From contig JAATFR010000062.1 in NCBI GenBank assembly GCA_015655095.1, forward strand, positions 1 to 5,131: a stretch of 5,131 nucleotides of DNA, in the 5' to 3' direction. The DNA is from Hyphomicrobiales bacterium. Its GTDB lineage: Bacteria > Pseudomonadota > Alphaproteobacteria > Parvibaculales > Parvibaculaceae. The first letter of the stretch is position 1; each line of letters opens with the position of its first letter. Shown here in pieces: positions 1 to 4,337 of this stretch. Made by a program: the position numbers and the translations under genes. The notes under the pieces are model-generated. The model was not told the origin of the DNA and did not search any database. It saw only the letters and a program-made list of their open reading frames with translations.

Positions 1-1234
1 TGCCCGAGCCCGCCGCGATCCGGCGCTTGCGCCTGGCATCCAGAATCTTGGGATTGCGGCGCTCAACCTTGGTCATGGACGAGATGATCGCGGTCTGACG
101 CTTGATCACCTTGTCGTCGAGGTTCGAGTCCGCCATCTGCTTTTGCGCCTTGGCGATGCCGGGCAACATGCTCATCACGCCCTTGATGCCGCCCATCCGC
201 GCCATCTGGGAAAGCTGTTCGGAGAGATCGTCGAGATCGAACTCCCCTTTCTTCATCTTTTTTGCAATACGGTTGGCTTTTTCCGCATCGATGGTCTCGG
301 CGGCGCGCTCGACAAGGCTGACCACGTCGCCCATGCCCAGAATACGGCCGGCAACTCGTTCGGCGCGGAAATCCTCCAGCGCGTCGAGCTTTTCGCCCGT
401 GCCGAGCAGCTTGATCGGGACGCCTGTGACCGCGCGCATCGACAGCGCCGCGCCACCACGGCCATCGCCGTCCACACGGGTCAATATGATGCCCGTCACA
501 TCAATGCGTTCCTTGAACTGGCGCGCGACATTGACGGCGTCCTGGCCGGTCAGGCTGTCGGTCACCAGCAGAATTTCGTGCGGGCTGGTCACATCGCGCA
601 CTTCGGCCATTTCGGCCATCAGCGCCTCGTCGATGTGGGTGCGGCCCGCCGTATCGAGCATCACCACGTCATAGCCGCCGAGGCGGCCCGCCTCGATCGC
701 CCGTCGGGCGATCTGGACCGGGTTCTGCCCTGCGATGACGGGCAGGGTGGCGATTCCGGTCTGTTCGCCCAGAACCCGAAGCTGCTCCTGCGCGGCCGGA
801 CGGCGCGTATCGAGCGAGGCCATCAGGACCTTGACCTTCTCGCGCTCGGCCAGACGTCGGGCAATCTTGGCGGTCGAGGTCGTTTTGCCCGAGCCCTGCA
901 GGCCGACCATCATGATCGGCACCGGACGGACGGCGTGAAGCGAGATCACCGGCTCATCGGGCGCGGACGCGCCGCCGAGCATCTCGACCAGCTCGTCATG
1001 AACGATCTTGATGACCTGCTGGCCCGGCGAGACGGATTTGACGACCTCATGGCCGATCGCCCGCGCTTTCACCTTGTCGATGAAGCTCTTGACCACCGGC
1101 AGCGCCACGTCCGCTTCGAGCAAAGCCCGGCGAACCTCGCGCATGGCCTCGTCAACGTCCTTCTCGCTCAGCGCGCCGCGGCCCGTGAGCTTTGAAAAGA
1201 CATCGCCAAGGCGGCCAGTCAGGTTTTCAAACAT
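1..1234 (-). CDS. ffh: Signal recognition particle protein Ffh (SRP54), C-terminus cut off by window edge
   Basis: Ffh is the GTPase of the cytoplasmic signal recognition particle. It binds 4.5S RNA and hydrophobic signal sequences on nascent chains and docks on FtsY at the membrane. I translated the minus strand codon by codon and found 411 uninterrupted residues starting MFENLTGRLGDVF, the usual Ffh opening. The N domain covers about residues 1-100. The G domain follows with P-loop GSGKTT (114-119), DTRRPAAQEQ (142-151), DTAGR (194-198), TRVDGDGRGG (252-261, Arg replacing the common Lys of TKxD) and GTGEK (278-282). The Met-rich M domain begins near 297 (RILGMGDV) and includes GVMSMLPGI and the RNA-binding stretch ending RRIAAGSG. 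The family usually has about 450-520 residues, so roughly 40-100 residues are missing beyond base 1. The ATG at 1234 has only a weak Shine-Dalgarno (GTGGA) before it; a second ATG four bases upstream is out of frame. The gene is divergent from the dapF operon. Confidence 0.97.
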   Translation of the reverse strand, partial: MFENLTGRLGDVFSKLTGRGALSEKDVDEAMREVRRALLEADVALPVVKSFIDKVKARAIGHEVVKSVSPGQQVIKIVHDELVEMLGGASAPDEPVISLHAVRPVPIMMVGLQGSGKTTSTAKIARRLAEREKVKVLMASLDTRRPAAQEQLRVLGEQTGIATLPVIAGQNPVQIARRAIEAGRLGGYDVVMLDTAGRTHIDEALMAEMAEVRDVTSPHEILLVTDSLTGQDAVNVARQFKERIDVTGIILTRVDGDGRGGAALSMRAVTGVPIKLLGTGEKLDALEDFRAERVAGRILGMGDVVSLVERAAETIDAEKANRIAKKMKKGEFDLDDLSEQLSQMARMGGIKGVMSMLPGIAKAQKQMADSNLDDKVIKRQTAIISSMTKVERRNPKILDARRKRRIAAGSG

Positions 1235-1378
1235 ACATCCACTCGTGTTGACGCCCGGAAGGGCACGACGCGAAAAACACAAAATCGCCCGTGAGCGAAC
1301 CATCGCCGACGGACGTTGACCCTTGATCTCGAAGATCCTCGGGCGGATCGGGAAAGCAAATTCCTGATTTCGGGGCGA

Positions 1379-1407
1379 AACCTAGCCTCAGCCCCCAAAC
1401 GAGTCAA
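1379..1407 (-). promoter_or_regulatory. Sigma70-type promoter for ffh
   Basis: Read on the minus strand, TTGACT (1407-1402) is separated by exactly 17 bases from TAGGTT (1384-1379), a good match to the housekeeping consensus. Transcription would begin near 1372, giving a leader of about 138 bases before the ffh ATG. The leader contains two short inverted repeats, GATCT/AGATC at 1325-1337 and GCCC/GGGC at 1253-1264, too small to call a riboswitch. The promoter lies just downstream of the terminator of the small minus-strand gene, so ffh appears to be an independent transcription unit. Confidence 0.6.
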
Positions 1408-1464
1408 GCAGACAACCAAGATTGTCGGGACTAGAAGACGCGAGGAAGTTGAAGAGATATCGAG

Positions 1465-1498
1465 AAAATTAAAGCGAGGGGGAATAATCCCCCCTCGC
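1465..1498 (-). terminator. Rho-independent terminator of the small 53-codon gene
   Basis: A perfect 9-bp GC-rich stem (GCGAGGGGG at 1474-1482 pairing with 1490-1498) closes a 7-base AT-rich loop. On the minus strand it is followed at once by TTTAATTTT (1473-1465). It starts 11 bases after the stop codon of the minus-strand small gene and ends before the ffh promoter, which is where a terminator for that gene should lie. On the plus strand there is no T-run after the stem, so it acts in one direction. Confidence 0.75.
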
Positions 1499-1509
1499 CT
1501 CGTGACACA

Positions 1510-1671
1510 TTAGTCACCCATATTACTTCTTCTAGAAGAAGGCCTATCCGCAGCCTGCGCTAAATCAGAACCTGCAACACTCTTCTTTTCAGAAGTTGTT
1601 GTGGCTTCTCCACGAAGCATCTTGCTAGCGATAGACGCGACTTTAGACGAAGTACTTTCTTTATTGGCCAT
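1510..1671 (-). CDS. Small 53-residue protein of unknown function
   Basis: This short gene reads MANKESTSSKVASIASKMLR and continues to residue 53, ending SNMGD before TAA. Support for expression is strong: a perfect AGGAGG (1682-1677) sits 5 bases before the ATG, and an intrinsic terminator follows the stop. The protein is hydrophilic and rich in Ser, Ala, Lys and Arg, with no signal peptide, membrane segment or cysteine. Residues 10-20 (KVASIASKMLR) and 30-39 (KSVAGSDLAQ) look like two short helices joined by a Thr/Ser-rich linker; the tail (43-48, RPSSRR) is basic and probably disordered. From memory, and not verified, the pattern KVAS-x-AS-K-x-L followed by KS-x-AGS-x-L-x-Q recalls unnamed small proteins scattered in proteobacterial accessory DNA. 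It is about 46% GC, well below its neighbours, suggesting transfer or a different constraint. Its function cannot be read from sequence. The likely candidates are a small nucleic-acid-binding or regulatory protein. Confidence 0.72.
   Translation of the reverse strand: MANKESTSSKVASIASKMLRGEATTTSEKKSVAGSDLAQAADRPSSRRSNMGD
1526..1541. repeat. 16-bp perfect palindrome CTTCTTCTAGAAGAAG
   Basis: The 16 bases read the same on both strands. They lie near the 3' end of the 53-codon gene and encode part of its Ser-Ser-Arg-Arg-Ser tail. The palindrome has no loop, so it is more natural as a dimeric protein-binding site than as an RNA hairpin, though chance in a codon-repetitive Ser/Arg stretch is possible. 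Confidence 0.45.
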
Positions 1672-1676
1672 ATTGG

Positions 1677-1682
1677 CCTCCT
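1677..1682 (-). promoter_or_regulatory. Perfect ribosome binding site of the small gene
   Basis: AGGAGG on the minus strand lies 5 bases before the ATG at 1671. It is the best Shine-Dalgarno in the window, stronger than those of ffh, dapF or ftsY, and it fixes the start of the 53-codon gene. Just upstream, CGAAGC/GCTTCG (1693-1707) can form a 6-bp hairpin with a 3-base loop that leaves the site free. Confidence 0.7.
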
Positions 1683-1725
1683 AAATGCTCCTCGAAGCCC
1701 TGCTTCGGAAGCTCGTCAGGCGGCA

Positions 1726-1753
1726 TTGACGTTATTGACTGAAACGCTAGAAT
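1726..1753 (+). promoter_or_regulatory. Sigma70-type promoter facing dapF, probably for a small RNA
   Basis: TTGACG (1726-1731) and TAGAAT (1748-1753) each match the consensus at 5 of 6 positions and are 16 bases apart. The start of transcription would fall near 1759-1761. No convincing protein start with a ribosome binding site follows on the plus strand before dapF. A second TTGACT at 1735-1740 forms a 9-base tandem repeat (ATTGAC twice) but is too close to the -10 box to serve it. The promoter overlaps the leader of the minus-strand small gene, so the two units are divergent. Confidence 0.5.
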
Positions 1754-1830
1754 CCAGAGTTGTCTAGACTTGGTGTGTGCGTTCAGGCTGTTCCAGTTCG
1801 TGGTGCCGCATACAACGACCTTACTCCAGC

Positions 1831-1862
1831 CCCTCCGTGAGCAAATCTTTTGCCACGGAGGG
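1831..1862. repeat. Long near-perfect hairpin (14 bp, one bulge)
   Basis: CCCTCCGTG (1831-1839) pairs perfectly with CACGGAGGG (1854-1862). Inside it GCAAA (1841-1845) pairs with TTTGC (1849-1853) around a TCT loop, leaving one bulged A at 1840. No T-run follows on either strand, so it is not a simple terminator. It is the strongest structural element of the AT-rich island and probably the apical stem of the small RNA. Confidence 0.7.
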
Positions 1863-1897
1863 TCAACACTTTTGATGGTAGGTCTGGCTATCCAAGG

Positions 1898-1933
1898 ACG
1901 CAACAGGGAGTATTGTTGCGTTAACCCCCTGTT
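1898..1933. repeat. Overlapping, mutually exclusive inverted repeats
   Basis: ACGCAACA (1898-1905) can pair with TGTTGCGT (1914-1921), 8 bp with an 8-base loop. AACAGGG (1902-1908) can instead pair with CCCTGTT (1927-1933), 7 bp. Both helices use bases 1902-1905, so they cannot coexist in one molecule. This is the geometry of a conformational switch or attenuator. The downstream T-run at 1943-1950 would belong to a plus-strand transcript. Confidence 0.5.
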
Positions 1934-1950
1934 CTGACTCAATTTTTTTT

Positions 1951-2164
1951 AATTAAGCTTTTTCAAAGACTTGGCGAACGCAAAGAGAACGATTAATTAT
2001 CTGTTCTGCCCACGAATCTTTTAGAATCATCTATCTTGCAGGGATTTTGTTCTGCGCCAGCTTGAGAATCAGCAGCTGAAGTCAGCCGAGATGAGACATT
2101 TGGAATGTTTCGGGTTCGAAGAGAGCCTAAGGTGCAAGCTGGCATTTTCGGGGGAAAAGCGCCA
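1951..2164. other. AT-rich spacer before dapF, nothing firmly assigned
   Basis: The first part, including HindIII-like AAGCTT and TAATTA stretches, is about 35% GC. I found no tRNA, riboswitch or terminator. Weak promoter-like pairs occur on both strands (for example GATAAT on the minus strand at 2001-1996, with a poor -35), none convincing. CTGTTCTG occurs at 1929-1936 and again at 2001-2008, with a related TTGTTCTG at about 2047-2054. Minus-strand promoters for the 53-codon gene, if it has a long leader, would have to lie here. Confidence 0.4.
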
Positions 2165-2170
2165 TATAAG
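2165..2170 (+). promoter_or_regulatory. Possible -10 element for a leaderless dapF mRNA
   Basis: TATAAG ends 7 bases before the dapF ATG, so transcription would begin at or within a base or two of the start codon. No Shine-Dalgarno is present in the 13 bases before the ATG, which fits leaderless translation. The -35 side is weak: GCATTT at 17 bases spacing or CTGGCA (2139-2144) at 20. The call rests on spacing more than on consensus. Confidence 0.3.
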
Positions 2171-2177
2171 CTCCACC

Positions 2178-3053
2178 ATGAGCACCGCACGCATTCATTT
2201 CCGCAAGATGAACGGGATCGGCAACGACTTCGTCGTGATCGACACCCGCCGCCATGCGCTGGCGCTTACCCCAGCCATCGCCCAATCCATTGCCGACCGC
2301 AACCATGGCATCGGCTGCGACCAGCTCATCACCATCGAGCCTCCCCGCAAGGTGGCGGACGCCGATGGCTTCATGGGCATCTGGAACCCGGACGGCTCGG
2401 AAGTGGGCGCTTGCGGCAACGCCACCCGCTGCGTCGGCCAGATTCTGCTCGATGAAACCGGCAAGGACGAGGTGGTGATCGAGACCCTGCGTGGACGCCT
2501 CACCTGCGAGCGCGCGCCGGGCGGCCTTTTTACCGCCGACATGGGCGCACCGCGCCTGCGGGCCGGGGAAATTCCGCTCTCTGCCCCGGTTCCGGACACC
2601 CGCGCTGTCGACCTCTTGCCCGTTCTGGCGGAAGCCCCCGGCCTGCCGCCCTTCGCGGCGGTGAACATGGGTAATCCCCATGCGGTCTTCTTTATCGAGG
2701 ATTTTACGCGGTTTGTGCCGGGCGCGCTCGGGCCCCTGCTTGAACGCCACCCGATGTTTCCCGAACGGGCCAATATTTCCTTCGCTCGGGTGGATGATCG
2801 CGGACACATCACCCTTCATGTCTGGGAGCGCGGCGCGGGGCTGACGCTTGCCTGCGGCTCGGCGGCCTGCGCCACCGCCGTCGCGGCGATCCGGCTCGGC
2901 CTTACGGAGCGCAAGGTGGTCATTGCTCTCCCTGGTGGCGATCTGACCATCGAATGGCCCAGCGACACTGCACATGTTTTTATGACCGGCCCGACCACTC
3001 TGGAGTTCGAGGGCGAACTGGATGACCGGCTGCTGGCGGGTGCTGCCGCATGA
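2178..3053 (+). CDS. dapF: Diaminopimelate epimerase DapF
   Basis: DapF interconverts LL- and meso-2,6-diaminopimelate without cofactor, in the cytoplasm, supplying meso-DAP for peptidoglycan and for lysine synthesis. The 291-residue product starts MSTARIHFRKMNGIGNDFVV, matching the family opening K-M-x-G-x-GNDF. The two catalytic cysteines are visible: C79 in GACGNATRC (77-85) and C226 in ACGSAACA (225-232). The substrate-binding VNMGNPHAV, and ERGAG shortly before the second cysteine, are also present. The first motif has Ala-Thr where most homologues have Gly-x (CGNGxRC), a tolerated variant as far as I know. The frame is open upstream to an ATG at 2091, but those 29 residues are not DapF-like, so 2178 is chosen; it lacks a Shine-Dalgarno. 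The stop overlaps the mtaB start by 4 bases (ATGA), implying translational coupling. Length is slightly above the usual 270-280. Confidence 0.97.
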   Translation: MSTARIHFRKMNGIGNDFVVIDTRRHALALTPAIAQSIADRNHGIGCDQLITIEPPRKVADADGFMGIWNPDGSEVGACGNATRCVGQILLDETGKDEVVIETLRGRLTCERAPGGLFTADMGAPRLRAGEIPLSAPVPDTRAVDLLPVLAEAPGLPPFAAVNMGNPHAVFFIEDFTRFVPGALGPLLERHPMFPERANISFARVDDRGHITLHVWERGAGLTLACGSAACATAVAAIRLGLTERKVVIALPGGDLTIEWPSDTAHVFMTGPTTLEFEGELDDRLLAGAAA

Positions 3054-4333
3054 GCGCGGCCCAGAGCAAAAGCCAGGTCATCACCTTCGGTTGCCGCCTC
3101 AACAGCTATGAATCGGAAGTGATATTGGGCCACGCCGAAAAAGCTGGCCTCGAGAACGCCATCATTTTCAACAGTTGCGCGGTGACGGCCGAAGCGGTGC
3201 GCGGCGTCCGCCAGGCCATCCGCAAGACAAGGCGGGAAAACCCCGCCGCCCGCATCATTGTCACCGGCTGCGCCGCCCAGATTGATCCCGATATGTTTGC
3301 CAACATGCTGGAGGTCGATCTCGTGCTTGGCAATGCTGAGAAGCTGGAAGCCCGGAGCTTCACCCCCGCCATCGCGCTGGGCAATGAGCGCGTCCGGGTC
3401 AACGACATCATGTCGGTGCGGGAAACCGCGGGCCACATGGTCAGCGCGCGCGAGAACAGCTTCGAGGGGCGGGTCCGAGCCTTTGTCCAGATCCAGAACG
3501 GCTGCGACCACCGCTGCACCTTCTGCATTATCCCCTACGGCCGGGGCCCCTCGCGCTCGGTGGCGGCGGGAAGCGTGGTCAGCGAAATCCGCGGCCTTGT
3601 CGCGGAGGGCTATCGCGAGGTGGTTCTCACCGGGGTCGACATCACCTCCTATGGCGCGGACCTGCCCGGAACGCCTTCGCTCGGCAACCTCGCCACCCGC
3701 ATCCTCAAGCTGGTGCCCGAGCTGCCCCGGCTGCGCATCTCCTCCATCGACCCGGTCGAGGCCGATCCGGTTCTGATGCGCCTGATCGCGGAGGAGGAAA
3801 GGCTGATGCCGCATCTTCATCTTTCCCTCCAGGCGGGCGACGATATGATCCTCAAGCGCATGAAGCGCCGCCATCTGCGCGCTGACGCCATCGCCTTCTG
3901 TCAGGAAGCGCTGCGCTTGCGCCCGGACATGATCTTCGGCGCTGACCTGATCGCGGGCTTTCCGACCGAAACCGACGATATGTTTGAAAACAGCCTGCGC
4001 CTCGTGGATGAATGCGGGCTGACCTGGCTCCATGTCTTCCCCTTCTCGCCGCGCGCCGGCACGCCCGCCGCGCGGATGCCGCAGACGGACCGGGCCACCG
4101 GCAAGGCGCGCGCGGAACGGTTGCGGGCAAAAGGCACAGAACAGGTGCACGCGCACCTTGAGCGCACTTTGGGCACCGCGCAGACCATTCTGATGGAAAA
4201 TGGCGGGATCGGGCGGACCCGCCAGTTCACGCCCGTGCGGGTGATGGACCCCCGCGCCCTCCCCGGCAGCCTGATCGAGGTGGCGCTGACGGGCCATGAC
4301 GGAAAATCCCTCGAAGGCCGTCTGGCGGCCTGA
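3050..4333 (+). CDS. mtaB: tRNA t6A37 methylthiotransferase MtaB (radical SAM, two Fe-S clusters)
   Basis: MtaB converts the t6A at position 37 of ANN-decoding tRNAs to ms2t6A, using two [4Fe-4S] clusters and S-adenosylmethionine. The N-terminal methylthiotransferase domain (about residues 8-105) carries three cluster cysteines: C15 in TFGCRLNSYESE, C43 in NSCAVTAEA and C74 in VTGCAAQ. The radical-SAM CxxxCxxC is C152, C156, C159 in NGCDHRCTFCIIPYGRG. Further core motifs are LHLSLQAGDD (from 256) and DLIAGFPTE (299-307). The last 60 or so residues resemble a TRAM RNA-binding domain. CRLN and NSCAVT favour MtaB over MiaB or RimO, whose first motifs differ (TxGCQMN, SLGCPKN). The length of 427 residues is normal and no key residue is missing. 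It starts inside the dapF stop codon and ends 4 bases before ftsY. Confidence 0.94.
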   Translation: MSAAQSKSQVITFGCRLNSYESEVILGHAEKAGLENAIIFNSCAVTAEAVRGVRQAIRKTRRENPAARIIVTGCAAQIDPDMFANMLEVDLVLGNAEKLEARSFTPAIALGNERVRVNDIMSVRETAGHMVSARENSFEGRVRAFVQIQNGCDHRCTFCIIPYGRGPSRSVAAGSVVSEIRGLVAEGYREVVLTGVDITSYGADLPGTPSLGNLATRILKLVPELPRLRISSIDPVEADPVLMRLIAEEERLMPHLHLSLQAGDDMILKRMKRRHLRADAIAFCQEALRLRPDMIFGADLIAGFPTETDDMFENSLRLVDECGLTWLHVFPFSPRAGTPAARMPQTDRATGKARAERLRAKGTEQVHAHLERTLGTAQTILMENGGIGRTRQFTPVRVMDPRALPGSLIEVALTGHDGKSLEGRLAA

Positions 4334-4337
4334 AAGC

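Larger units (their letters stand above)
1760..1950 (+). ncRNA. Candidate structured small RNA of unknown family
   Basis: About 190 bases lie between the plus-strand promoter at 1726-1753 and a run of eight T (1943-1950), without a credible reading frame on this strand. Seen directly: a hairpin at 1831-1862 with 9 bp, one bulged A and 5 more bp around a TCT loop; a flanking helix 1817-1825 with 1877-1884 (8 pairs, one bulge, one G-U); a hairpin 1898-1905 with 1914-1921; and a competing helix 1902-1908 with 1927-1933. Bases 1758-1762 can pair with 1940-1944, bringing the predicted 5' and 3' ends together next to the T-run. Inferred by hand: a rod-like RNA. The size and closed ends faintly recall 6S RNA, but I see no conserved 6S sequence and the neighbours are not the usual 6S ones. 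The T-run lies 9 bases after the nearest strong helix, so termination is less certain. On the minus strand the same bases could instead be a structured leader of the small gene. Confidence 0.35.

Noticed and set aside
143..1195. A 350-codon plus-strand frame opposite ffh
   Set aside because: Ffh motifs are intact along the whole minus strand here; the plus-strand translation is His/Arg/Asp-rich with no recognisable motif.
1316..1513. A 65-codon plus-strand frame over the ffh promoter and terminator
   Set aside because: It has no ribosome binding site and crosses a clear minus-strand promoter and terminator; the translation has no recognisable features.
1510..1671. Type I toxin interpretation of the small gene
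   Set aside because: The product is hydrophilic and charged with no membrane segment, and the candidate RNA is divergent and not antisense to its coding region.
1762..1769. GTCTAGAC 8-bp palindrome
   Set aside because: Short enough to arise by chance. It may contribute to the base of the small RNA but has no independent support.
1760..1950. SRP RNA, tmRNA, RNase P RNA or a tRNA
   Set aside because: The conserved 4.5S apical sequence, a tRNA-like end with T-arm, and RNase P core motifs were not seen. The TTCGAA at 2115-2120 lacks flanking T-arm pairing.
1664..2010. A retron-like msr-msd element, suggested by the long hairpin and repeats
   Set aside because: No reverse transcriptase gene is present on either side, and I found no convincing a1/a2 end repeats.
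1993..2145. A 50-codon minus-strand frame from an ATG at 2145 (ending RFVGRTDN)
   Set aside because: It looks fairly protein-like in composition, but there is no ribosome binding site or terminator, and it overlaps the presumed dapF promoter. It could be a remnant of a lost gene, but cannot be supported.
2091..2177. An upstream ATG at 2091 for dapF
   Set aside because: The extra 29 residues are unlike DapF N-termini, and 2178 gives the standard opening. There is no good ribosome binding site at 2091 either.
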